The notes under the pieces are model-generated. The model searched no databases. It was given only the letters and a program-made list of their open reading frames with translations, and was not told the origin of the DNA. A stretch of 64,000 bases of DNA from Flaccisagitta enflata. Lineage: Eukaryota; Chaetognatha; Sagittoidea; Aphragmophora. Location of the stretch: positions 54,932,001 through 54,996,000 of the forward strand of contig OZ231127.1 in the NCBI GenBank assembly GCA_965153355.1, written 5' to 3'. This document shows positions 12,121-23,172 of the stretch, piece by piece; the first letter of the stretch is position 1; every line of letters begins with the position of its first letter. The translations under genes and the position numbers were made by a program.

Positions 12121-12377
12121 CAGATGTTGAAGACATGGGTTTCGCCGTTGGAGAAGACAAACTTCGGGCGGTGTTCGTTTTTTATTTTTGATGGAAGATG
12201 GTGTTTCGTGGACGGATTCTCAATTAGCCGCTTGTTCTTGAAGAAATGAGACATAACACCGAAAGTCATTCTTATCAGTGGCAAAAAATTAGATTTGCCG
12301 TATTTCAATGATGTGTAACATGAAAAGTTTGTAACTGCGTAGAGAGCATCCGATATAAATAGCTGTGAAGGGGAGAG

Positions 12378-12526
12378 GAACAAGGAAGGGTTACAATATT
12401 GTCGCAAACGGGTGGGCAGGGGCATCCAATCCCCATCCAAAACCCACTACCCATACCCCCATCCCCCTCCCTTACACACTTGGGTATCTAAAACGCTCTT
12501 TAGAATCGCGAGTCTGCAAGATTAAA
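12378..12526 (-). repeat. F2 repeat copy (short)
   Basis: AACAAGG near 12378, then CGGGTGGGCAGGGGCATCCA, then GTATCTAAAACGCT, and a degenerate end AATCGCGAGTCTGCAAGATT. Tandemly adjacent to the next copy. Confidence 0.6.
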
Positions 12527-12531
12527 AACGG

Positions 12532-12750
12532 AACAAGTGACGTGGGGTCACATTAATCATTATCGTTGCGGACAGAGCCGTCCAACCCCCATCCACACCC
12601 CAACCTACCACTACACTCAAATGTACACAAAAAGTATCTAAAACACAGGTTTTCTCACTTTTCAACTCAATGAGCCTGGACGGACCAACGGACCAACGGA
12701 CGGTCAAACTCAAAGCCTTTTGTAGAGTTGCGTGCCTGTAACTTAAAAGG
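12532..12750 (-). repeat. F2 repeat copy
   Basis: AACAAGTGACGTGGGGTCAC, CGTTGCGGACAG, CCAACCCCCATCCACACCCC, AAAGTATCTAAAACACAGG, (GGACCAAC)n, and the end GAGTTGCGTGCCTGTAACTT. Confidence 0.7.
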
Positions 12751-13825
12751 CAGGGACAGAAATGGTGAAACTGCTTGCAATCAAATAATGTTGCTTGATG
12801 GAGGAGGGCAAAACAACAACCAACAAGCACAGGATGTCTGTGATCACGTGAATAAGATGTATGTAAGTTAGACTATAGGTCATCGGCCAACAAATGCACT
12901 ATGAAATAGAAAATTAGTTAATCAGCCGCGCTTCTCCAAAGGTGAAGCTTCCGTTTAAGATGTAAGTATACTTATTTCCTAGGTAGGGTTACGACTGACT
13001 CACAAACCTCTGAAATTGCATGAATGCAGGAAAATGAAACTAGGCCAAGTGGGCCAATAAGGAGCACCGGATCGATCTTTGAACAAATGCATTACCGACC
13101 AACCGACCGACCAACCGACCGATGGACGCGGCCTATTATAAAGATGCTTTGGCGCACTTAAAAAGGAAATGCGATGAAAGAGAGAAGAGGTAGCAAGGCG
13201 GTGAGAGAAAACGTAAGAGGGGAAAGGTATGCCCTTCAACAAATGTGGATGAGGCCCTCTGTGGCCAACTTTTAAAGAGTACAGCTATGCTGATCATTAG
13301 AAGTAGCTAGTTGCTTAATATATTTTGAATCCTTGAACATTATCAAAGTAAATGGATAAAAAAATAATAAAGAAATAATAAATCTTAAGAAAATAAAGAT
13401 TGCAAATCTATGATTTTTTCACGAAAATTACATAGAGGCTATAAAATGCAAAATTTTATACATTTAAAAATATAATAATGATTGTAATATTTCATAAACA
13501 AAATATACAAAAAAAAAATATTCTTAAATCTTTATTTCAATATTCCTAGCTTATACTTTCTAGTAGCTAAGTGAGTTATATTTTTTTTATAAGCACGCAC
13601 TTATTTTTGCTGAGGCTGAGCGTGCTTAGCAAAATCTCATTTTCGAGGCTGAAATGTGCTTAAATGCGTGCTTATTATTTATTGAAAATCATTTATCCTA
13701 TTCAGTATAGATCAAAGTACATAGTAGGGTATAGAAAACAGTATAGCATAGAGTACTGTATGGTATAGATTAAAATATAGAATAAAATATAGTATAAATT
13801 ACAGTAATGAATGTGTTTTGTATAC

Positions 13826-14178
13826 AACAAGGCCAACACTATAAGTCGCGTGCAAGACTTACTGACTTAGAATTACTTAGAATGCCTAAGAATAACTTGG
13901 AATGACTTAGAATGACTTAAAATGACTTAAAATGACCAAAAAGGACTTAGAATGACAAAATGACCTAATGATCAAAAATGACTTAAAATGACTTAAAATG
14001 ACTCAGAATGACTCAGAATGACTTAGAATGCCTTAAAATTACTTAGAATGACTAAAAATGACTTAAAGAAATAAAAGTGATAAAAAAAGTAAAGTGTGAC
14101 CAACCAACCGACCGACCGACCGACCGACCGACCGACGGACAAAGCGGGTTGTAGAGTCGCGTGCACGCGACTAAAAAT
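13826..14178 (-). repeat. F1 repeat expanded by an internal ~10-bp array
   Basis: The family start AACAAGGCC and an arm AAGTCGCGTGCAAGACTT are followed by about 20 units of GACTTAGAAT/GACTTAAAAT (13860-14065). The usual tail AAAGTAAAGTGTGACCAACC, (GACC)n, AAAGCGGGTTGTAGAGTCGC and the complete palindrome CGTGCACGCGACT follow. The array replaces the middle of the element. Confidence 0.65.
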
Positions 14179-14313
14179 ATGCAGTATCTTTCACTGATGT
14201 TGTTCTATTTTTATATAAACTATATGATGATATTAGTATCTTGATTTACAATCCGAGGTGCCGATTCTGCAAAGCTGCCGCGTAGCAAGAAATTTCCAGC
14301 CAGAGCTGCCGCA

Positions 14314-14352
14314 CATATATATATATATATATATATAAATATATATATATAC
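14314..14352. repeat. (TA)n microsatellite
   Basis: Alternating TA with an occasional C, next to the tetranucleotide tract at 14450. Confidence 0.85.
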
Positions 14353-14449
14353 ATATACATATAAGCCAGTGAAGCGTCAGTTCTGCAGGCTGCCTCGTGC
14401 ATTTCCCTTCCACACTGGACGGAGGTTTGAGTCAGCAGACTCCTTTCCT

Positions 14450-14735
<286 letters not shown>

Positions 14736-14904
14736 TCTTTTTCCCCTCTTTTTCTCCTCTGCCTGCCGCACTTGGCGGCTTGCCTGCCGCGTAGCATTGC
14801 TACCCTGCTACCCTGAATCGGCACCCCGGTTTACAATAAACTTTTTTTTAGATTTTCAGAGTTATTTAATATCATGATATATTTTTCTTTTTTGGTGATC
14901 CTTG

Positions 14905-15063
14905 TTAGTTGCGGATACGCAACTGTAAAAGAGGCTTTGTCTATCTGTCCATCCGTTGGTCCTTCCGTTGGTTCGTAATGATTGGGTCGAAAAGTGAGAA
15001 AACGCGCATTTCCGCCTCTGCCCACCCATCCGCAACTGGTGGCCGTGTATCCGGCCTTGTTAC
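14905..15063 (+). repeat. F1-type repeat, GCAAC class
   Basis: The terminal palindrome AGTTGCGGATACGCAACT is at 14907-14924. The distal arm ATCCGCAACT (15028-15037) is exactly complementary to the first ten bases. The copy ends GGCCGTGTATCCGGCCTTGT. Confidence 0.75.
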
Positions 15064-15589
15064 AGCAATAAATTCTTTTTAACAATAGTATTTAAGTAAT
15101 AATATTTTTGAATATTATTAGAAATTCAATTATTTTTACCAGAGTCAAAATCCTAGATGTACTGACAAATTGAAATCATTGATAATTTCAATTTCTATCA
15201 AAATGTCCATTGGTTTTTGTGAAATTCCAACCAAAGATGTCTGAAGATTAGCATATTTACTAAAAAAATTTTTGAAATCGAAAATCTCAGCCTGGAGCGT
15301 GCTTAGCAATGTGCTTAAATTTTCCCAATATCTGAGGCTGGGTGTGCTTAAAAACAATGTGCTTATAAAAAAAAGAAAGTGTATTAAATTTATTGTTTTT
15401 TTTATTTTTAGAATGATATTGAGTTAATGAGCTTTTGAATGATTTAAACTGTTATTTTTACAAATTGTAATACTCTTTTTAGACATGAACCACGATCATT
15501 AATGAAATTATTTGTAATTCTTATTTGATTGATATTGAAATAAGTACAGTATTCTGACCTAATTTTTGATTTTTATTTTATTTTTAGTC

Positions 15590-16110
15590 AATGTAAATAT
15601 TTTAGGTCATTTCATATTGAACAAGTCATTGTAATTTATTTCTAGTCATTTAATTCATTTTAGTACTTTCTGGTTTTTAAGTTGTTTAAGATCATTTTAA
15701 GTCATTAGGAGTCATCATGAAGCATTTTCAATCATTATAAATTATCTTATATTATTCTGAGTTAATTGAAGTCATTACAAGTTATTTGAATTATTTAAAC
15801 CGCTTAGTCATGAACAACATTTCAAGCAAATTTAAGTATTAAAGTCATTATAAATCATGATAAGTCATTCTAAGTTGAAAGTGTTTAAGACATTTGTAAT
15901 CAACTTAAGTCATTCATAATCAATCTAAATCTTTTCAAGTCAGTTAAATCATTTTAGAAGTTTTAGTTTTTTATGATATTTTGACTTATTAGAAGTTATA
16001 ATGAGTCATTTCAAAATATTAAGTTATTATGAGTCATTTCAAAATATTTAAAAATATTATAAGTCATTAACAGTCAACTAAAGTTTTTTAAGTCATTTTA
16101 GTTTTGATGT
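15590..16110. repeat. Degenerate AAGTCATT minisatellite
   Basis: Dozens of imperfect AAGTCATT/GAGTCATTTT units of about 10-12 bp. This is the reverse complement of the AAAATGACTT array inside the 13.8-kb F1 copy, so the two arrays are probably related. Confidence 0.55.
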
Positions 16111-16312
16111 CATTTTTTCAATATCTATTTAAAAGTACAGTTAATTTAGTAATTTTTGTCAAGCACATATATTAGCTTTGTTTCTATGATGGCATTGGTC
16201 TCTTTTTTATAAGCCTGGATATATAGTTGATGTCTCGATTGGCAATACTGTCTCACAGAATTAAGTCAAAGAAGCTTCCTTCTCACTTCTTACGTAAGAC
16301 GGCGTGCCGTTG

Positions 16313-16595
<283 letters not shown>

Positions 16596-17060
16596 CCCTC
16601 CTCTACAGGCCACAGCAGCAGCTCTGTATAGATACATTCGTCATGAACAGACTGCTTCAGGGACATGATCATGGAAATCATCAGGACGAGGCGGGCAGAG
16701 ATTATTTCAAATAAACGATTAAGCTGTGTATGTCAATCTTTTTTAAAGGCCTTAGAGAGAAAATGTTATTTCAAATAGCAAAAAAATGTAATCTTAGTCG
16801 ACTAAAAAAAAATATTGAAAGGACATTTCAATAAGAGCGTGAGAAGGTATTAATCCCGCAACAATACTTTCTCACGTTCATGTCATGAAAATATCTTGAA
16901 TTCTATTTTGTAAGATGAAATAAATAGTCTATCATTTGTATCAAGCCAACCCAGAATGCACGAGTAGCTTCAAAAATCAAAATATCATGCCTAAATGTTC
17001 TTTCCTTGAGTAACATTGATGTGCCAGAGGGAAAAAGTGAAACTAAGAGCAAGAGCGGCT

Positions 17061-17456
17061 CACTGCGCAATCTGTAGTAGAAAAATGTGACATTAGTCCC
17101 CCGAGAAAAGCCCTGATTCATCAGTTAAGTTAGTTTTAATGAGGGATTTCCCTAGGGAATTCCTCGGGATTAAACATTAGTAATTTTCAGTAAAACTCGG
17201 TTCACTTTAAAAAATAATCATAACAGGGGACTCCTCGGGGGATTTCTAGGGATTTAACTTTGATATTCTTCAATAAAGCCCGGTTCACTTTGAAGAGTAA
17301 TTGTAACAGGGGATTTCTCTGGGGATTTCCCCGGGGAATTCCTAGGATCAAAATTAGATATTTTGCAATAAAACCCGGTTTACTTTAAAAAATAATTGTA
17401 GCGGGGATTCCCGGGGAATTCCCCGGGGGATTAATATCACTACAGAATGCGCTGTG
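17061..17456. mobile_element. MITE, CACWG termini, 5-bp TSD (copy 2)
   Basis: The termini are CACTGCGCAATCTGTAGTAG and, in reverse complement, CACAGCGCATTCTGTAGTGA. The flanking duplication CGGCT is at 17056-17060 and 17457-17461. It has the same ~95-bp internal units as the 7866 copy. It is non-coding, so it depends on a transposase elsewhere. Confidence 0.8.
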
Positions 17457-17825
17457 CGGCTGTGAAGAAATGATGAGCATGTTTCTTGACCACTTGATGT
17501 TTGCATGCTAAATGATTGTACCAGAGCTATGCGAAATTACTTGGCAGTAAATACCCCTATGAGATCGATAAAAGGAAGAGGGGTGCGGAAAGAGATCAGT
17601 TTTTAGTCCATGGCAAGCCCAAGTACGAGTTACATTTTTTCAGTCATCATCTGTGTCGGCTTAGTCCTGAAGCTTGTAAATTCAATCTTCAACCCTCCTC
17701 GCCTTTCCTTCCACGCCACGGTTGTCTATTTCGCAAAGAGGTCTTCGTAATACTTGGGCCTCACTGCACTACTTACTACGTCATCTTAATCATGAGGTAG
17801 GTCTTCGGTTTTGTTTTTAAACTTT

Positions 17826-17826
<1 letters not shown>

Positions 17827-17885
<59 letters not shown>
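17827..17885. repeat. (CT)n microsatellite
   Basis: About 29 pure dinucleotide units. Confidence 0.9.
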
Positions 17886-17889
<4 letters not shown>

Positions 17890-18034
17890 TTTTAAATGCA
17901 TGCGTTTCATGCCCACAGATTGACAAGTTTACTTGACTGAGCTCCTTGAAGATAATAAAAAACAATGTTGTAATTGGCTGCGATTTTTCGTTGAAGTGTA
18001 ACAGATGGATGTACGGAGAGCCTGCCTGTCAGAG

Positions 18035-18165
18035 AGCTGCATTGCAATGACAATATTGATAACCTTCGGTATCGGTCCGTCTATTCGTCCGTAGTTTTGA
18101 GCGGTTATTGCGTTACTGCCCCCGCCCAACCGTCCGCGACTGTCTTGTCTATCTTGTCTATCCTG
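18035..18165 (+). repeat. F1-type fragment
   Basis: GGTCCGTCTATTCGTCCGTA, TTACTGCCCCCGCCCAACCG and TCCGCGACTG match the second half of F1. A separate hairpin head TAGTCGCCTGCCATGCGACT lies at 18535. Confidence 0.45.
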
Positions 18166-18224
18166 TCTTTTGCCACCGTTACTTTTGCAATTCTTAAATC
18201 AAATGTCTTCTTGTTCAACCTCAG

Positions 18225-18384
18225 GTCGAAAGAGCTCAATTGGCAAGAGAGAATTTGATCTGAACGAAGTAGTTTCATCCCACGAAAGCCGAGGTTGGAA
18301 GAGAAGATCGAAGAGAAACGGATTTGGTCAAACTGATTGAACTTGTCCAACGGATTGAAGATGAGTGTGAAGTCTATGATCAAG
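18225..18384 (+). pseudogene. Exon-like segment with two in-frame stops
   Basis: A cttgttcaacctcag acceptor and a CAAG|GTTGGT donor bracket 160 nt. One frame reads VERAQLARENLI, then TGA and TAG at 18261-18272, then FHPTKAEVGREDRRET and DLVKLIELVQRIEDECEVYD, a plausible amphipathic helix. The two stops make it a decayed exon, or the true acceptor lies after them. Family not recognised. Confidence 0.2.
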
Positions 18385-18727
18385 GTTGGTAGGTCGTGTA
18401 TCAGTGTATGTAAACTGTATGTATGTATGTGTGTGTCTTTGTTTTTCTGCAGTGTACCAATAATGAGGAAAAAGTCGTGAGCATTGCATTGGTCACTTTT
18501 CACCAAGCTTGTGTCTTCAGTCATTGCAATTTTTAGTCGCCTGCCATGCGACTATGAAACGCCATCTCGGTCGGTCTCCATTTTGCTCTTTTACAGCCCT
18601 TCATGAAAAAAAATAGATTAAATGACAGTTCATTGATAACACAAAAGGGGGCGCTAATTGAAGAGTAAATTGGTCAGCGGTACCCGATGCCCCTATGTTG
18701 GTGTATGTAAGCATGAGACGGTGAGAG

Positions 18728-19397
18728 GGGCAGCGGCCCCCAAAGGGGCTGATGACCTATGATTCCACATAGGGCAATTTTCTCCAGTTTCCATTTTCTG
18801 TTTGTTGACCATTTGGTCTGATTTTAGGTCTGAGATGCCTGATTTGGGGTCTTAGGAGTCTCATTTGAAGCCAGAGCTGAAAAGTGATTTTTGCTCTGGT
18901 GGAGGGGACTTGGACAAATGAAGGTTTGAGAAGCTGATTTTGGGGGCTAAAATGTCTGATTATGAGTCTTGGAGGTCTGATTTAGAGAATATGAGGCCAG
19001 CTTTTTGGCTGGAGAGGCAAAATTAGGTGTCTGAAAGGCTTGACTGGGGGTCTAAAAGGCCTGCATTTAGGTTTGAGAGGCTTCATTTTTGATTTGAGGC
19101 TTGATTTGGGATCGATCTGAGAGGCCTAATTTGTGGTCTGAGAGGTCCAATCTAGGTTCTCAAAGGCCAAATTTGAGGTCTGAGAGGCTAAATTTGAGGC
19201 CAGGGAAGCTTGATTTTGGGTCCGAGAGCCCTGATTCTGGGTCCAAGAGGCCTAATTTGGGCTGATATGGGCTTCATTTCAGACCTGAGAAGCTTGGTTT
19301 GAGGTTTGAGGGGGGACGGACAGACGGAAACACGGAAACCGGAGAAAATTGCCCTTTGTGAAATCATAGGTCATCGGCCTCTCCGGGGCCACTGCCC
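18728..19397. mobile_element. F5 element, copy 1
   Basis: The left end GGGGCAGCGGCCCC, then GGGGCTGATGACCTATGATT, and the right end (reverse complement) GGGCAGTGGCCCCGG, then GGCCGATGACCTATGATTTC, form terminal inverted repeats of about 60 bp. The core is a degenerate 18-21 bp satellite, TTTGAGGTCTGAGAGGCC. Direct copies of GGGCGCTAATT lie outside both ends. Confidence 0.65.
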
Positions 19398-19519
19398 AAA
19401 AAGCAAAGTCATATTTCAATTTAAAAAGCGCCCGGGGCGCTAATTAGAAAAAGATACGGTAAATCAGGGTAAACCAATTTAACGATGTTTTATTCTGGCC
19501 TAGGAAAAAATTCCTGTGT

Positions 19520-19632
19520 TTTGGATACTTTTTATGTGTTTGTGTATGGGGGGGGGAGCTTGTGTGTGAGGGTTCGATGCCCCTGCCCACCCGTCCGCGA
19601 CGATATTGTGACCCACATCATTTGTTCATAAT
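19520..19632 (+). repeat. F2 fragment, opposite orientation
   Basis: A G-rich run, then GATGCCCCTGCCCACCCGTC and CGCGACGATATTGTGACCCA, is the reverse complement of the F2 start. The hairpin end is missing. Confidence 0.55.
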
Positions 19633-19636
19633 TCAG

Positions 19637-19868
19637 GGTGACCCTTCGCCGAAACGAGGTTCAGCGATCGTGAATAGATTCAACTTTTCCGCTTCTTCAG
19701 CTTCACCGTCAATCTTGCTAGTCTCATCGTGCCGGCGGCGTCGTTCTCAACTACGTTGGCGCAAATCATTCGTTTCTGCTCGACATTTTCTGGAATCGCA
19801 ATTAACACAATCTATCGAGTTGGTCCAAATCGACGTCTTCACTTCAAAATTTACTCGCTTGGGGCATG
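19637..19868 (+). CDS. Candidate internal exon, unknown gene
   Basis: A cataattcag acceptor and a G|GTAAGA donor bracket 232 nt of open frame reading GDPSPKRGSAIVNRFNFSAS, then SASPSILLVSSCRRRRSQL, and ending IDVFTSKFTRLGHG. It is richer in CpG than its surroundings, as the Fritz exons are. An F2 repeat remnant abuts the 5' side. No domain is recognised. Confidence 0.22.
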
Positions 19869-19984
19869 GTAAGAAATAATGGAGATTTTGAATGGTTTTC
19901 TGCACAATTTTTTTCTGTATCCTCCGCCAGAGCGAAGCATTATTGCGACTAGCTTTAGGCCATAATACATAAAACCCTTGCCAA

Positions 19985-20072
19985 CCTTTAGCCCTAACAC
20001 TAACCCTGTCCCTAACCCTAAAACTATCCCAAACCCCAACCATAACCCTAAACCCACCCCCTAACCCTAATT
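19985..20072. repeat. Degenerate telomere-like CCCTAA repeats
   Basis: Several CCCTAA units (CCCTAACACTAACCCTGTCC, CCTAACCCTAAAACTATCCC, CCCCCTAACCCTAAT) spread over roughly 90 bp with variable spacing. Confidence 0.6.
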
Positions 20073-20344
20073 TAAAAAGGCTTGAAAACAAAAATCTTCA
20101 TACAACCATTCATTTATACCAAAAAGCAGATACTAATATTCTTCCAAGCTTCCGGGAAGCAAAAAATCCTCTTAAAAGTTTTCGACAAGCATAAACAGTG
20201 ATTTCATGGAAAATCAAGTCCTTTTCTGGTAAAATCAATCATAGAAAATGATAGATGTATGGAAATAACATGAGAAGTTTAGATCATTCAATCAGAAAAT
20301 GATTTGTGACAACTGTTTAAATGCTCCTCCTAACCAAAATTCCA

Positions 20345-21501
20345 TTTTTGTCCGCGACGGAATATCATTCCGACGCGGACTATAATTCAAGGCGGGTGGG
20401 TGTCGTTGTTGTCGTTGTCGTTGCCATTGTCACGGATTTTAAAAAATAGATAACTTTTTTATGCTTTGACCAATTTAGTTCATATTTGGTGGGAAGTCAA
20501 ACTAGGCTAAGGCGCTTGACATCCTATCCAATTATTGTGATCCGACCTACCCAACCGGCCCAACCAGCCTTAAAGTCACCGATTTGGTTGAAATTTGATA
20601 TGGAGTCTCTAAATGGAAAGACTCAACATATGTGATTTATATGCATTTGAGCATGCTAACCGGCCAAACCGACCTACCACCCAACCAGCTTACTGACAAA
20701 AAAGTGAAAAACTTCCATAACTTTGTCATTTTTCAACTAATTTGGTTGAAACTTGGTATGGAGTCTCTAAATGGAAGAACTCAACATATTCACACTATTT
20801 ATCCTGTCAAACCAGCCTACCACCCAACCGGCCTACCAGCCTAAAAGTGAAAAATGTGCATATCTCTGGTGGTTTCCAACCATTTGGTACAGTAGGACCC
20901 CGCCTCATCGGTCCCATTGGGACCAAAGATTTTTCACCTTTATCTCAGGTTTACCTTTAAAGAGAGGTAGAATAACATTAAATACTATCATTTGGGTCCT
21001 TAAAACGTTAACCTTTATTGATGGGGAACCTTTAAAGGCGGGGCTGTTATTGCGGGGTCCCACTGTATTTGGTTGAAATTTGGTATGGAGTCTCTAAATG
21101 GAAAGACTCAACACACGTATGTGATTTATTTATGTTTTAGCATGCTAACTGGCCAAGCAGACCTACCACCTAACCAGCTTACTGACCCAAAAGTGAAAAA
21201 CTTGCATAAATTGGACATTTTTCAACCAATTTGGTTGAAACTTGGTATGGAGTCTCTAAAGAGAAGAACTCAACATATGTACACTTTTTATCTAAACCAG
21301 CCTACCACCCAACCACCCTATTAGCCTAAAAGTGAAAAACCTGCATAACTTTGCCATGTTTCAACGGATTTGCATGAAACTTCGTATAGAGGCTCTATAT
21401 GTAAAGACTTACAGTTTTAGCGAACTTACAGGGTTAGTGATCTTTTGGTCATAGCGATCTTATGGAATTGGTAATCTTTAACCCCCCCCTCCGTCACGGA
21501 C
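20345..21501 (+). mobile_element. F4 hairpin element with ~170-bp tandem units
   Basis: A terminal hairpin GTCCGCGACGGAAT/ATTCCGACGCGGAC (20350-20380) is followed by TATAA, as in F3. A weak distal arm TCACGGAC lies at 21494-21501. The interior repeats a unit with TTTGGTTGAAACTTGGTATG, GAGTCTCTAAATGGAAAGAC, ACCTACCACCCAACCAGC and AAAAGTGAAAAAC about four to five times (20575-21400). A diverged single relative lies near 55110-55230. Confidence 0.55.
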
Positions 21502-22300
21502 CCAGATACTGTTCAGATTTTTGCCATTTTTTTCCAAAGCCTTATTTCATGATCTTCCCACTCTGTCTCCCTGCTCTCGGCGCTTCCTGCTTCTCCACAA
21601 TCTGTATGTCTGCCGAAAAGACTTTAATAAACATTTCTATTAAGCTTATTAATGGACCAATCGATTTCATGCCCTAAAGGCTGGTTGCCTTACAGCTGCA
21701 ATAAGCTGATCATGGTTATTATGGTGACATACAGATCGATGATATATCTGTTTCATGTTAGATCTAATAGTTTGAAAGACAAGCATAGCTGGTTGCTTGG
21801 CAGGGGCGACAAAAAAAGGAAATGAATCCTTTGTTTTAGGTATGGGTTGAAAGAAAAAAGCGAATGACATTAAAGTACAGCAAGAGTACACCCGCTAACA
21901 ATGGCAAAATAATTAAAGTCAGACGCGACTTTTTGATCATGTATTGTTCTGTTGCTATAAAACACATTCTTGAAATCCATGATGGTTTTAAGTCTCGGTG
22001 CAAACGAAGGCAAGATTAGACAATCATACATATTCAAAGCCTGCTTTATTTCAAATTTATAACAAATCATAGTAAACTTTGTTTTTTTAGTATTATTTTT
22101 CTTATACACTATGCTTAAAAATTAAGTAAACCAAAAAACTTGAAATTGTGTTGATGAAAGACAGAAATAATCACTCATTTGCAAGAATTAATAGAAAATA
22201 GTTGTAAAAATTAATAAAATTCTTATTGTCCCCATATGCAAATTTGTGTATTTCTGAGAACATAACCCTATTCTTGTATGTTTTTAGAATAAGGCAATGT

Positions 22301-22468
22301 TTTTAGTCACGAAAAAGTGACTCTACAAGACTTTATCTATCCATTTGTCTGTCTGTTTGTTGATCCGTCACGCTCACGAGTTGTTAGGCTAGAGTTGAAA
22401 ATGCGCATTCTCGCCCCTGCCCACCCCTCTGAGACTGGTTTTGGCCGTGTATCCGGCCTTGTTGGAAA
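22301..22468 (+). repeat. F1-type repeat
   Basis: A terminal hairpin AGTCACGAAAAAGTGACT, a T/G-rich (TGTC)n stretch, GCCCCTGCCCACCCCTCTGA and the end GGCCGTGTATCCGGCCTTGT. Confidence 0.7.
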
Positions 22469-22745
22469 TGCAAATTTATTAAATTAGAAGCTGGTTTAGA
22501 ATTTCACTCAAAGCAATTTAGACTGCAAAATCAAATTTCTTCATAAGTCCATCTTTGCATTATTTATTTTTTTTTATATTTAAGTGAGATATCAATTGTC
22601 TTTCATGCAAAAATATCATCAATAAAAATGAATAAACTAAATAGTATTTAAAAACTCATTATTCTTTGACATTATAAATTGTCCAAAAAATGTGTTGACT
22701 CATTGAATTTTGTCTCCATTTGAACTGTGATTTAAATAGCTTAAA

Positions 22746-22931
22746 AACAAGGCCGCGTACATGGCTACCCTAGTAACATGTGTGTGGGCAGGGGCAGTGA
22801 TGGAGAAGGTAACTGAGGCATTTGAGCAGGAGCAGTGAGCTCAAAACATTCAAACGCCAAAAAATTATTATTGGGACCGACCAACCAAGTGACGGACAAA
22901 GCGGGGTGTTGAGTTGCGTAGCACGCGACTA
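22746..22931 (-). repeat. F1 repeat
   Basis: AACAAGGCCGCGTACATGGC, GGGCAGGGGCAGTGATG, GAGCAGGAGCAGTGAGCTCA, CGACCAACCAAG, and the terminal GAGTTGCGTAGCACGCGACT. Confidence 0.7.
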
Positions 22932-23010
22932 GAAACTTTTTTGAGCTGCTTCAGAACGTCCAAGTTTCAAAACTTCTGCTCAGTTTCATCTGGTAGAAAA
23001 TACTACATTC

Positions 23011-23172
23011 TTAGTTGCGTGCTACGCGACTCTACACCCCGCTTTGTTGGTCCGTCCATCAGTTCATCAGTCTGTCGGTCACACTTTTCTTTTTTGGGTT
23101 TTAGCGATCTTTGACCTCACTGCTCCTGCCCAAATGATGAAGTGACCTCAAATATGTGTATTCGGCCTTGTT
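23011..23172 (+). repeat. F1 repeat, distal arm deleted
   Basis: TAGTTGCGTGCTACGCGACT, CCCGCTTTGTTGGTCCGTCC, GACCTCACTGCTCCTGCCCA, then a direct jump to ATTCGGCCTTGTT without the CACGCGACT arm. Confidence 0.65.

Noticed and set aside
12378-12750. F2/F1 repeats as tRNA-derived SINEs
   Set aside because: I could not identify A and B box promoter sequences or a cloverleaf, and there is only a short A run at one end. A SINE origin is not excluded, only unsupported.
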